Both the position numbers and the translations under genes were made by a program. A stretch of 47,601 nucleotides of DNA from Alphaproteobacteria bacterium (lineage in GTDB: Bacteria > Pseudomonadota > Alphaproteobacteria > UBA7985 > JAUIBT01): assembly GCA_030428255.1 (NCBI GenBank), contig JAUIBT010000026.1:1-47601 (forward strand), read 5' to 3'. The stretch's first letter is position 1, and every line of letters starts with the position of its first letter. Under the pieces are notes generated by a model. That model worked only from the letters and a program-made list of their open reading frames with translations, did no database searches and had not been told where the DNA came from. Of this stretch, positions 33,401-42,084 are shown piece by piece.

Positions 33401-34492
33401 TTGCTGGATGCCTTCGTGTTAGATTCCGTCGCCCTAAAACCTCTCGACCGGGAGCTCTACGCGGCCTTTGCCGCCTATGATCACGGCCTGCTGGCGGTTG
33501 GCGACGGCCACACGCTGCACTGGAGCGTCGCGGGCAACCCTGAGGGCGTGCCCGTGTTGTACCTGCACGGCGGCCCAGGCGGCAGCTGCAACGCCATTTT
33601 CCGCCGCTTCTTTGACCCACAGCACTACAAGGTCATCATGCTGGACCAGCGTGGCTGTGGACGCTCGACCCCTTACGCCAGCGTTCAGAACAACACCAGC
33701 CAAGCCTTGCTGGACGATATCGAAGCGCTGCGCCTGCACTTAAATATTGAGCGTTGGATTCTTTTTGGCGGCTCCTGGGGCAGCACTTTGGCTTTGTTGA
33801 CCGCACAACGCTGGCCCGAGCGCTGTTTGGCGCTGTGCCTGCGTGGCGTCTTCTTGGGCAGCCAAGCCGAGATCGACTGGTACTTGAACGGCATCGCACA
33901 GTTCTATCCCGAGCAGCGGGCAGCCTTCTTGGAATGCCTGCCTGCCGAGGACCGCTGCCGACCGCTAGAAGCCTACTATCAACGCTTGATCGATCCAGCC
34001 CCAGACATCCATGGGCCTGCGGCCGCGCACTGGACCCGCTATGAAATGAGCTGTTCGAGCGTCGAGCCACGCGGAACCAACCACTCCAAAGGCCTAAGGG
34101 CGCGCACGGCTCCAGCCCAATCCGCCAGCGCGACCCAGCCCGCCAGCGCGACCCTGGTCGCAGGGCACCCCAGCCCGCCAGCCAAACACCAGCAAGCGGG
34201 CCCGGGCTCCTTGGCGCTCGCGCGCTTGGAAGCGCACTATATGGTGAACCGCTTCTTTTTGGAGCCCGAGCAAATCCTGTCCGCCATGCCCCGTATCGCA
34301 GAAATTCCTGGCATCATCATTCACGGACGCCACGATGTGATTTGTCCGCCTCAAACCGCCTATCGCCTGGCCGCCGCCTGGCCTGCCGCCCAGCTCCGCT
34401 TTATTGCGATGGGCGGTCATTCCGCCATGGAGACCTCCATGCGGCGCGCCTTGGTCGGGGCAATGGAAAGCCTCAAGACCGTCTGCCCCTAG
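33401..34492 (+). CDS. pip: Proline iminopeptidase with an internal low-complexity insert
   Basis: A 363-residue S33 peptidase that removes N-terminal proline. HGGPGG (56-61), nucleophile GGSWGSTLAL (Ser125), acid GRHDVICPP (Asp312) and base GGHSAMET (His340) are intact, as is DQRGCGRSTP. The family normally has about 315-325 residues. The excess is a Pro/Ala/Ser-rich insert at about 222-268, just before LALARLEAHYMVNRFF, where other members are short. The insert DNA (34064-34205) contains a near-tandem repeat of cgccagcgcgaccc. The start is uncertain: TTG at 33401 or GTG at 33416. It lies divergent from the LPS genes and 77 nt before dapB. Confidence 0.88.
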   Translation: MLDAFVLDSVALKPLDRELYAAFAAYDHGLLAVGDGHTLHWSVAGNPEGVPVLYLHGGPGGSCNAIFRRFFDPQHYKVIMLDQRGCGRSTPYASVQNNTSQALLDDIEALRLHLNIERWILFGGSWGSTLALLTAQRWPERCLALCLRGVFLGSQAEIDWYLNGIAQFYPEQRAAFLECLPAEDRCRPLEAYYQRLIDPAPDIHGPAAAHWTRYEMSCSSVEPRGTNHSKGLRARTAPAQSASATQPASATLVAGHPSPPAKHQQAGPGSLALARLEAHYMVNRFFLEPEQILSAMPRIAEIPGIIIHGRHDVICPPQTAYRLAAAWPAAQLRFIAMGGHSAMETSMRRALVGAMESLKTVCP

Positions 34493-34569
34493 CCCTCACA
34501 GCCACGCTCAACGAGCCTTGGAACCCTTTGTCACGGCTCCCAACCTTGCCCCTCGATGGAGACAAACGC

Positions 34570-35403
34570 ATGACCGCCACCTCGACCCGCTCGCACCCCC
34601 CGGCCATCAAGCTCGGTCTTATGGGCGCTGGCGGGCGCATGGGGCGCATGCTGATAAAGACGATCTTGGCACAACCGGGCGCAAGCCTAGCCGCAGGCGC
34701 GGATATGGCGGGCTCGGATGTTGTTGGCCAAGATCTCGCCAGCTTGGCCAACCGCCCGCCCATTGGCATTCTCGCCAGCGACAATCGGCGCGCGGTGTTC
34801 GAAGCTGCCGACGTGGTGATCGATTTCACCCACTTCAGTGCCACGGATGAAAGCTTGGCTCTGGCCGCTGAAACAGGCACGCCCTTGTTCTTGGGCACGA
34901 CCGGCCTGACCGAAGCCACGCAAGATCGGGTGCGCAAGACCGCTGAGCAGGTGGCCATCTGCTGGGCCGCTAACACCAGCCTGGGCGTCAACCTGCTGGC
35001 CTTGCTGGTCGAGCAAGCCGCCAAGGCCTTGGACCCCAGCTTTGACATTGAAGTGGTCGAAATTCACCACAACAAAAAGGTCGATGCGCCGTCCGGCACA
35101 GCGCTTATGCTGGGCGAGGCCGCCGCCAAGGGCCGCGCGCAAAACCTCTCAGAGGTCGCGTGCTATGCCCGCGATGGCCATGTCGGCGCGCGCCCGGATG
35201 GTGAGATCGGCTTTGCCACGCTGCGCGGCGGCGATGTCGCGGGCGAGCACACGGTCATGTTGGTCGGCGAGCAAGAGCGCATCGAGTTGACCCACCGCGC
35301 CACCAGCCGCTCGATCTTTGCCGCCGGTGCGGTGAAGGGCGCGCTCTGGCTGCCCGGCCAGCCTGCGGGCCTTTATTCCATGCGCCATGTACTGGGGCTC
35401 TAG
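34570..35403 (+). CDS. dapB: 4-hydroxy-tetrahydrodipicolinate reductase
   Basis: A 277-residue enzyme of lysine and meso-diaminopimelate synthesis. The nucleotide loop GAGGRMG (19-25) and the substrate motif EIHHNKKVDAPSGTAL (His166 acid/base, Lys170) match DapB. VIDFTHFSAT and the final FAAGAVKGALWLPGQPAGLYSM are also typical. ATG at 34570 is preceded by GGAG. It follows pip by 77 nt on the same strand. The cell-wall and lysine precursors made here have no other pathway genes in the window. Confidence 0.95.
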   Translation: MTATSTRSHPPAIKLGLMGAGGRMGRMLIKTILAQPGASLAAGADMAGSDVVGQDLASLANRPPIGILASDNRRAVFEAADVVIDFTHFSATDESLALAAETGTPLFLGTTGLTEATQDRVRKTAEQVAICWAANTSLGVNLLALLVEQAAKALDPSFDIEVVEIHHNKKVDAPSGTALMLGEAAAKGRAQNLSEVACYARDGHVGARPDGEIGFATLRGGDVAGEHTVMLVGEQERIELTHRATSRSIFAAGAVKGALWLPGQPAGLYSMRHVLGL

Positions 35404-35479
35404 CGCAAAGCCCGAGCAATCGCCCTCGAGTGTGCCAAAGGATCGCAAGGTGCATTTGCGTCAAAATTAAATAGTGAAG

Positions 35480-35512
35480 CCAAAGCCGCGTCGCCCCATA
35501 CCGTGCAAAGCC
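35480..35512 (+). repeat. Dispersed REP-like element, copy 2
   Basis: This is the partner of the sequence at 17974-18006 (29 of 33 positions identical, same orientation). It lies between the convergent dapB and MFS transporter genes. The surrounding 174-nt gap contains no open frame that can be supported. Confidence 0.7.
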
Positions 35513-35577
35513 TTGGCTCGGCGTGTATTGCAACGACGTATCAGCCTGGCCAGCGGTCACTGGAGCAAGGCGCTCGT

Positions 35578-36888
35578 CTACTCATCGTCGATGCTTTCCA
35601 GCTTTTCGTCCAAATGATCTTCGAAATCAGCGGTATCGTCCGTCAGATCCATCATCTCAATCGCGCCTGGCGTGGTCGGAAGGATGGTCACACTCTCCTG
35701 CATTTCTTCGGGCACCGCGTCGCGCTCAGTCATGCGGTAGGCGATAAAAGCGACCATAGCAGCGGAGAGCACAGCGGTGGTTAGGAACAAACCCTCCGCG
35801 CGCCACCGCATGGCGAAGGAGGCCAAGATCGGCCCCAGCGTCGCCCCAACCGAAAAAACAATTAGCAAGCCTGAAGCCGCTGAGACGTACTTTTGAGGCG
35901 CGATGTAGTCGAAGGCCTGGGCGATGGAGATCGGGTAGACCGACGCCTGTGCGCCCCCAAATACCACCATCAAGCCCAACAGCATCCAGATGCTCGGCAG
36001 GTGGCTGGCGCTGGTCAAAAGCAGCACAGAAATGGCCATAGCGACCGCCAGAAGCCCAATCAGCACCAAGCGGCGATCAAAGGCATCTGCCAAGCGCCCG
36101 ACCGGAAACGTCAACAGCATGCCGCCGACAAAGATCGAGCCGGTAAACAAAGATGTCTCGTAGACGCTTAGGCCCAAGCGCTGAGCAAAAACCGCGCCCA
36201 GCGCCTGCGTTGAGCCCACCAGTACCCCGCTGCCGATGGTCCCCGCAATCGCAGTCGGCGAGGCGTTGAACAGCTCGATCAGGCCCATGCGCTGGACATC
36301 GCTGAGCTCTGGCGCATGCAAACGGGTCATGGCGACAGGGATCAAGGACAAAGAGCCCAAAATTGACGCGACAATAAAGGGCTCGAACCGGGTAAAGTCC
36401 CAAACATTGACCAAAAGCTGGCCGCCGATTTGCGCGATATAGCTGGTGATGACGTAGATCGCCAGGACCGTGCCCCGGCTCTCAGCAGGCGTGCGATCAT
36501 TCATCCAGCTTTCGACCGCCGTAAAGATCCCCGCCAAACACGCCCCCGACAGCAGACGCAGTACCGCCCAAACCATCCAGTGGTCCAAAATGGGGTGGGT
36601 TAAGAACAGGGCCGATTGCAGAGTGGCAAATATTGCGAAGGCGCGAATGTGGCCGACTTGGTTGATTAGCCAGGTGGCATAGAGCGCGCCCACCAGAAAG
36701 CCCGCGAAGTTGCTGGCCATCACCAGCGAAGTCACTGTGGTGTCGTAGCCCCGGCTCTCCATCTGCAAGGCCAAGACAATTCCCAGCAGGGTCGTACCGA
36801 CCAAGGCAATCGCCGCGCCCCACAGCAAGGCACCGATGGTCAAGACCGTGGCAAAGGCGCTGTTCGGCTGCGGTGTGGTTGGGGTCAT
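35578..36888 (-). CDS. MFS transporter
   Basis: A 436-residue major facilitator with 12 predicted membrane segments in two halves (about 15-195 and 215-395). A short N-terminal cytoplasmic tail and an acidic C-terminal tail of about 45 residues (DLTDDTADFEDHLDEKLESIDDE region) are present. The first-half loop reads ESWMNDRTPAESRGTVLAIYV, resembling the YcaD-like subgroup. The substrate is unknown. ATG at 36888 is preceded by AAGGG. It is transcribed from the same strand as the next two membrane-protein genes upstream but separated from them by hairpins. Confidence 0.85.
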   Translation of the reverse strand: MTPTTPQPNSAFATVLTIGALLWGAAIALVGTTLLGIVLALQMESRGYDTTVTSLVMASNFAGFLVGALYATWLINQVGHIRAFAIFATLQSALFLTHPILDHWMVWAVLRLLSGACLAGIFTAVESWMNDRTPAESRGTVLAIYVITSYIAQIGGQLLVNVWDFTRFEPFIVASILGSLSLIPVAMTRLHAPELSDVQRMGLIELFNASPTAIAGTIGSGVLVGSTQALGAVFAQRLGLSVYETSLFTGSIFVGGMLLTFPVGRLADAFDRRLVLIGLLAVAMAISVLLLTSASHLPSIWMLLGLMVVFGGAQASVYPISIAQAFDYIAPQKYVSAASGLLIVFSVGATLGPILASFAMRWRAEGLFLTTAVLSAAMVAFIAYRMTERDAVPEEMQESVTILPTTPGAIEMMDLTDDTADFEDHLDEKLESIDDE

Positions 36889-37003
36889 GATTGGCCCTTG
36901 AGATGGCGAAAACAGGCAAAGGGAGGCAGGCCAAACTCTAGGCGGCGGTGGCCAAGCCTGGCAATCAGAAATCTACAATCCAACAGAGCCAGGCACAAGA
37001 AAC

Positions 37004-37070
37004 GGCCCGCACCTGCATGAGGCACGAGCCATTTTTGGATTCTAACCTGGCGCGATCAACACGCCAGGTT
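37004..37070 (-). terminator. Two hairpins after the polytopic membrane protein gene
   Basis: Just past the stop at 37081 lies the inverted repeat aacctggcg/cgccaggtt (37044-37052, 37062-37070). Next is an 11-bp stem with wobbles, ggcccgcacct/aggcacgagcc (37004-37014, 37020-37030), followed by GTTTCTT on the minus strand. The second has an ATTTTT tract on the plus side. Together they probably end transcription. Confidence 0.6.
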
Positions 37071-37080
37071 TGCCTGCGCT

Positions 37081-38409
37081 TTAGTGACCGGCGCTCACGC
37101 CCGCGCCCTTGCTTGCAGCTTCCTCAAGTGCGGCCTTCAGCACCTCGTCCATGCCCAGCATGACGCCCAGATCAACGAACCAGCCCATCTTGTTGGCCAA
37201 AATGATCAGCACAGCCAAGCCAATGTTCATCGGAATGACCAACAGCGTGTAGGCAATGGCCTCGGGCACGTAGGGTCCACGAAAGCCAATGGCGCGCGCG
37301 GGAATCAGCATCCAGCTTGGCAGTTCCTCGCGGCGGATCTGGTTGGTGAAAACCACAATCGCGACCAGCGAAGAAAAGACGAACATGGGCGCACCCAACA
37401 TGATCAGCGACAGGTTCCAATAGAACTCCTCCAGGCTGGCCGGCGGCGCCACCATCGCGCCGGCAAATGGCGAGGAAATCGCCGCGCCGACGAACAGACC
37501 TAAACCGTGCAACTTGGCTGTGATCATCTCGCCCATGCCCGGGATTTGCTGGATCAAGACCGCCAGCATGATCAGGCCCAGCGCGTTCAGACCGCCATCG
37601 GTCAGCTCGTGCGCCGTGCGGTGCACCAGGTCGAGCGTGTCTTTGTGGCCGCGCATGCCGTACCACAGGGGCGAAATCGCGGAATAAAGGAACACCAAGC
37701 CAATGCAGAAGAAGGGGTTGTGGGTAATGATAATTGCCAACAGCGCCACCACGAATTCAGCCCCGGCCATCGCCTGCTTGCGGTCAAAAGGAGCGGCTTG
37801 GATTTGCACCGGAAAAGCTGCGCCCGCAATCAAACCCAGCACGATGCTAAAGGGCGTCAGGACCAGCAGCAAGGGCCAGCCAGCGTTGGGATTGTCCAAG
37901 CCAGCGGTGATGTAGTAGGGCAAGCCCCACAGCTCACCCAAGTAGAAACCGCCGCCCACGGTCAGCGCCGCAAAGGCCGCCATCGCTTTGACGGCAAAGG
38001 CGTTAAAGTTGTTCGGCGTCTGGGTTGGGAAGAAGACAATGCCGGTCGACAGCAGCAATATTACTGCAAAGCTGTCAAAGAAGAGCGAAATATGCCCAGC
38101 GAACACCACCAAGGCAAAGGTGGACCAGAAATTCGAGCGGGTGAAGAAGGTCGGCATTTTAAAGCCGCAGTAGGCCACCACCATGGTCAGATACAGCGCG
38201 ACCAGCAACGTTTCGACGGTTGCGCTCAGGTGGACCGGGCCGTGCGAGATGTGACCATCTTTCCAAGGAAAAGCCCACCAAATCAAGACCGCCCCGAGCA
38301 AGAAGCCCAAAATTATACTCTCGGTCGTGATGATCCGCCGCTGGCCTTGCGACAGCTCGGGCAGGTCGTCATCCAACTCGGACTTATTCGGGTTCGGGGT
38401 CTCGCTCAT
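37081..38409 (-). CDS. Polytopic membrane protein, possibly a Na+/H+ antiporter-like transporter
   Basis: A 442-residue protein with about 10-12 hydrophobic segments (first at about 30-48, last at about 390-415), a polar N-terminus of 25 residues and a short polar C-terminus. The pattern of paired segments and phrases such as FFDSFAVILLLSTGIVFFPTQ and LTDGGLNALGLIMLAVLIQQIPG suggest an ion-transporter-like architecture. It recalls putative Na+/H+ antiporter families such as PF07399, but this is from memory and weak. No ATP-binding or Rossmann motif is present. ATG at 38409 lies behind a purine-rich GAGCGAGG. It is flanked by two MFS genes on the same strand. Confidence 0.5.
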   Translation of the reverse strand: MSETPNPNKSELDDDLPELSQGQRRIITTESIILGFLLGAVLIWWAFPWKDGHISHGPVHLSATVETLLVALYLTMVVAYCGFKMPTFFTRSNFWSTFALVVFAGHISLFFDSFAVILLLSTGIVFFPTQTPNNFNAFAVKAMAAFAALTVGGGFYLGELWGLPYYITAGLDNPNAGWPLLLVLTPFSIVLGLIAGAAFPVQIQAAPFDRKQAMAGAEFVVALLAIIITHNPFFCIGLVFLYSAISPLWYGMRGHKDTLDLVHRTAHELTDGGLNALGLIMLAVLIQQIPGMGEMITAKLHGLGLFVGAAISSPFAGAMVAPPASLEEFYWNLSLIMLGAPMFVFSSLVAIVVFTNQIRREELPSWMLIPARAIGFRGPYVPEAIAYTLLVIPMNIGLAVLIILANKMGWFVDLGVMLGMDEVLKAALEEAASKGAGVSAGH

Positions 38410-38473
38410 GCTTAGGCCTCGCTCTAGAAGATTTGCTTATCAGCGCCCTTATATACATTGCAAAGAAGTTGTG

Positions 38474-39649
38474 TCACCCCCCAGCGCTCGTACTGGTGGT
38501 TCGATGGACCGGAATTCGCCGGAACAAGGCCACCAACAGCATGCCGCCGGTCAAAGCGCTCAAGACCCAAATCAGCGCTTGAGAGCCAAAAAGCTGCATG
38601 CCCGTACCAGCGACCGGCGGCAAAATGATTCCCCCCAACCCCCAACCGAGCGAAAAGACCCCGTTAGCCGCTAGCAAGCTCTGGCCTGCAAAGCGCTCGC
38701 CCAGTTCAACCATGCACAAGATGAACATAGGCATCAGCGAACAGCCGAGCGCGATCGAAATCGGCCAGATCCAGATCGACTGGGCTGGCAGCAGCAGCAA
38801 GCCCCAAGGCAGAATGGTCGCAGAGGTCAAAGTCACGAGCCACAGCAGACGGCGCGGCGTCACATCAATCAACCAGCCATAGACCAGCATAAACACCGCT
38901 CCCGACGCCATGATCACAGACAGGAGTTGAAGCGCATCGTTCAACGCCATGCCGCGGTCCTGCATGAAAATGGCAAAGAAGGCCAAGATCACTTGATCCA
39001 GGCCGCCGATCATCAAGGTGGCCAGCGCCAAGAACAGCATGAGCGGCAGCACTGACCAGGGGCTGGAGGCCGCACGATCCGCCTTCCAGCGCGGCAGCTT
39101 GTGGTAGACGCAGGCCACCATCACCGCCACCCCGGTCGCAAAACAAGCACTGAGGACGAAGGGCGTCAGGTCTCGCGTCCCAACCCAGGCCAAAATCGAC
39201 GGCCCCAGAGCAAAGCCTGCCGAGGTCAAAAAATTGTAGAACCCAAGCACCCGCCCGCGCGCCGCATTGGGCGTCGCCATCAAGATCCAGGTTTCAGCAA
39301 TCACGAATTGCGAGGCAACACAAACTCCCAGCACAAATCGCAAAGGAAACCACAGCCAGATGTTTTGCACCATGCCGATGACCAGCATGGTTAGCCCCAA
39401 AATGAGCGCCGACAGGATCGCCCAGCGCCGCGCGCCCACCCGAGCTGTCAGCGGTGAGACGATCAGGCCCAAGGTCATGATGCCAATCGGGGTCATGGCG
39501 GCGTTCAGGCCGATCATCGCTTCGCCGTGGCCTTGGCGCGCCAAAATGGCTGCCAACAAGGGGTAGGACAGCCCTTGGCCCATGGAAAAGAGCGAAACCA
39601 TGGCCATGACCACAAAGGTCACCCAAGGCACAGCGCGAAGAGACTGCAT
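38474..39649 (-). CDS. MFS transporter
   Basis: A 391-residue major facilitator protein with 12 hydrophobic segments. The loop 2-3 region ARVGARRWAIL corresponds to the MFS motif A region, and ETWILMATPNAARGRVLGFYN is the fourth-segment loop also seen, in diverged form, in the transporter at 35578. The two are therefore related paralogues of a drug or sugar exporter-like group. The C-terminus ends soon after the last segment (FRRIPVHRTTSTSAGG). The substrate is unknown and the ribosome site is weak. It is 64 nt upstream of the unassigned membrane protein gene and divergent from the LysE-type gene. Confidence 0.85.
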   Translation of the reverse strand: MQSLRAVPWVTFVVMAMVSLFSMGQGLSYPLLAAILARQGHGEAMIGLNAAMTPIGIMTLGLIVSPLTARVGARRWAILSALILGLTMLVIGMVQNIWLWFPLRFVLGVCVASQFVIAETWILMATPNAARGRVLGFYNFLTSAGFALGPSILAWVGTRDLTPFVLSACFATGVAVMVACVYHKLPRWKADRAASSPWSVLPLMLFLALATLMIGGLDQVILAFFAIFMQDRGMALNDALQLLSVIMASGAVFMLVYGWLIDVTPRRLLWLVTLTSATILPWGLLLLPAQSIWIWPISIALGCSLMPMFILCMVELGERFAGQSLLAANGVFSLGWGLGGIILPPVAGTGMQLFGSQALIWVLSALTGGMLLVALFRRIPVHRTTSTSAGG

Positions 39650-39807
39650 AATGACAGAGCCAGATTAGGAGGGCAGATCGCCGCCTGAAATTCGGCTAGA
39701 CGGCAGCAAAGCAGCACGCTAGAGCCAATCGGGTTTAAGGGCAAGCACCGCCGCCCACCGGACCAATACCGCATCGTTGCCCGCCGCAAGGAGGTAAGAG
39801 CCTGACC

Positions 39808-40476
39808 ATGACCGATCTTGCTCAACTGACGCCCAGCGACCCCTGGCTGCTTATCAGCTTTATAACGGTCATGCTGGCGCTGAATTTCACGCCTGGACCG
39901 GCGGTGTTTAAGGTCGCCAGCGACGCCATGGCTTCTGGCCTTGGTCCCGCGCACGCCAGTATTGCAGGGGTCTTTGCGGCCAATTTCTTTTACGCCGTTT
40001 TGGCGGCCACAGGCGTTGCGGTGCTGGTCTTCGCCTTCCCCGGCGTCTTGTGGGCCATCAAGTGGTTCGGGCTTGCCTACCTGAGCTATTTGGCCTTTGG
40101 CGCTCTGCGCGCAGCCTGGCAGGCGCATCAAGGCCAACTCAAAACGCGGCCAGCACGCCCCCTGTGGCGCCTGTTCGTTGGCAGTTTTGTCTTGCAGGTC
40201 TCAAATCCAACCTCGCTGCTATCGTTTGGCTTGATGCTGCCGGTTTTTGCGGGCCCCGGCGACGGCCTGGCATGGCGCATGATCGCACTGGCTCTGTTGT
40301 CCTTGACCTTGGAGTATCCGGCCATGCTGTTCTATGCCAGCTTGGCGGCTTGGTCGCGCAAAACCCTGTTGGGCGGACGCCAAGCGCTGGTCTTACACCT
40401 GGTGTCGGCGTTGTTCTTGGCCCTGGCGGTGGTGCTAATTGCCCTGAAGGACTTCAGCCCGCCCGCAGCGACCTAG
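39808..40476 (+). CDS. LysE/RhtB family exporter
   Basis: A 222-residue protein with six predicted membrane helices. ALNFTPGPAVFKVASDAMASG matches the N-terminal signature of the RhtB/LysE family (N-x-T-P-G-P). FGLAYLSYLAFGALRAAW and FVLQVSNPTSLLSFGLMLP are the other conserved parts, with a basic cytoplasmic loop between them (QGQLKTRPARPLW). Members export amino acids such as threonine, homoserine or lysine. A strong ribosome site AAGGAGG lies upstream of ATG 39808. It is transcribed convergently with yifB. Confidence 0.9.
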   Translation: MTDLAQLTPSDPWLLISFITVMLALNFTPGPAVFKVASDAMASGLGPAHASIAGVFAANFFYAVLAATGVAVLVFAFPGVLWAIKWFGLAYLSYLAFGALRAAWQAHQGQLKTRPARPLWRLFVGSFVLQVSNPTSLLSFGLMLPVFAGPGDGLAWRMIALALLSLTLEYPAMLFYASLAAWSRKTLLGGRQALVLHLVSALFLALAVVLIALKDFSPPAAT

Positions 40477-40478
40477 CC

Positions 40479-40530
40479 AGCCCCCCCCCGAACCAGCCCC
40501 CCGAACCAGCCACGCTAACCAGCCACGCTA
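40479..40530. repeat. Nested short tandem repeats between convergent genes
   Basis: Two short doublets follow each other: a pair of about 13-nt units cccccCgaaccag, then a pair of 13-nt units ccacgctaaccag. They fill the gap between the LysE-type gene and the end of yifB. The last copy runs into the yifB stop region. They look like slippage products. Confidence 0.85.
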
Positions 40531-42072
40531 ACCACCAAAGCGGGTTTTGCTGGGCTGTGGCAGAGCGCGCCTGCGGTACTGTAGGGCCTCGGACAGATGC
40601 AGGCTGGTGATGGCCTCATCGCCCGCCAGGTCGGCGATGCTGCGCGCCACCTTGATCACCCGATAAAAGCCGCGCGCCGACAAGCGCAACTGCTCTACGG
40701 CGTTTTCCATCAGCGCGGTGGCGGCGGGGTCCAGCGGCGCGGCGCGTTCCAGTACATCGCCACTGAGTTCGGCGTTGCAGCGTAGGTCCGCCGGCGCGCC
40801 CAGGGCCGCAAAGCGCTGAACCTGGCGGTCTCGTGCCACCTCCACCCGCTGCAAGATCACCGCTGAGGCCTCGCCAGTGGCTTCTTTGGCCAGCTCAAGC
40901 GGTGACAGGCTGGTCATTTCGATCACCAAGTCAATGCGGTCCAACAAGGGCCCCGAAAGGCGGTTCTGATAGTCCTGCCCGCAGACCGGCGCTTTGTTGC
41001 AGGCCATGTCCGGATCGCCCAGATAGCCGCAACGGCAGGGATTCATCGCGCCAATCAACTGAAAGCGCGCCGGATAGGTAACGTGGGCATTGGCACGCGC
41101 CAGCGACACGCTGCCGGTCTCCAGCGGCTGACGCAGGGCCTCCAGCGTGCGGCGGTCGAACTCGGGCAGCTCGTCCAAGAACAGGACGCCACGGTGCGCC
41201 AGCGAGATTTCGCCCGGCTTGGCGCGCAGGCCGCCCCCAGTCAACGCGGGCAGCGACGCCGAGTGGTGAGGATCACGAAATGGCCTTTGGCGCAGCAGGC
41301 GGCCGCCGTCCAACTGCCCCGCAATCGAATGAATGGTGGAGACCTCCAGCGCCTCGGCAGGTGACAGGGGCGGCAAGATGCTGGGCAGGGCCGCGGCCAG
41401 CATGGACTTGCCCGCTCCGGGGGGCCCGATCATCAATACATTGTGACCGCCTGCCGCTGCGATCTCCATGACACGCTTGGCGCTGGTCTGGCCTTTGATG
41501 TGAGCAAAGTCGCTGCTGCGAAAGCTGGCCTCCGCCACCTGGGGTTCGGGCGGCTGCAAGGCGGTCTCACCCTTGAAATGGCCGATCAGGTCCAGCAAAT
41601 GCGCAGGCGCGAGCACGCTTGGCGGGCTGGCCCAGGCCGCCTCACCGCCTTGAGACTGCGGGCAGATCAGCCCCAAGTCACGCTCGGCGCCAAAGCGGGC
41701 GGCGGCCAGGATGCCCGACACCGCCGCCAAAGAGCCGTCCAGACCCAATTCGCCCAAGGCCAGGTAGCCATCGATTTCATCTTGGGCGATTAGCTCCATA
41801 GCTACCAGCAAGCCCAACGCAATCGGCAAATCGAAATGACTGCCCTCCTTGAGCATGTCTGCGGGAGCCAAGTTGACGGTGATGCGTTTGGGCGGTAAGG
41901 CCAGGCCAATGGCACTGAGAGCGGCGCGCACCCGCTCCTTGGACTCCGCAACCGCCTTGTCCGGCAGCCCCACCAGCGTAAAGGCCGGCAGGCCGCCCGA
42001 GAGCTGCACCTGCACGTCCACCGCAGCAACTTCGATGCCGCGAAAGGCCAGAGTTTGGATATGCGCGACCAC
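40528..42072 (-). CDS. comM: YifB/ComM family Mg-chelatase-like AAA+ ATPase
   Basis: A 514-residue protein. The N-terminal ChlI-like domain has VAHIQTLAFRGIEVAAVDVQ, then PDKAVAESKERVRAAL and NLAPADMLKEGSHFDLPIAL. The AAA+ module has Walker A IGPPGAGKSML (about 215-225) and Walker B GVLFLDELPEF. Four Cys (CRCGYLGDPDMAC region and VCGQDY) form the family's zinc-like site. ComM homologues are helicases for branch migration during integration of transformed DNA. Start is GTG at 42072, 12 nt after the gshB stop, so translation is probably coupled. The length matches the family. Confidence 0.93.
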   Translation of the reverse strand: MVAHIQTLAFRGIEVAAVDVQVQLSGGLPAFTLVGLPDKAVAESKERVRAALSAIGLALPPKRITVNLAPADMLKEGSHFDLPIALGLLVAMELIAQDEIDGYLALGELGLDGSLAAVSGILAAARFGAERDLGLICPQSQGGEAAWASPPSVLAPAHLLDLIGHFKGETALQPPEPQVAEASFRSSDFAHIKGQTSAKRVMEIAAAGGHNVLMIGPPGAGKSMLAAALPSILPPLSPAEALEVSTIHSIAGQLDGGRLLRQRPFRDPHHSASLPALTGGGLRAKPGEISLAHRGVLFLDELPEFDRRTLEALRQPLETGSVSLARANAHVTYPARFQLIGAMNPCRCGYLGDPDMACNKAPVCGQDYQNRLSGPLLDRIDLVIEMTSLSPLELAKEATGEASAVILQRVEVARDRQVQRFAALGAPADLRCNAELSGDVLERAAPLDPAATALMENAVEQLRLSARGFYRVIKVARSIADLAGDEAITSLHLSEALQYRRRALPQPSKTRFGG

Positions 42073-42084
42073 CGGGCGTTTGAC

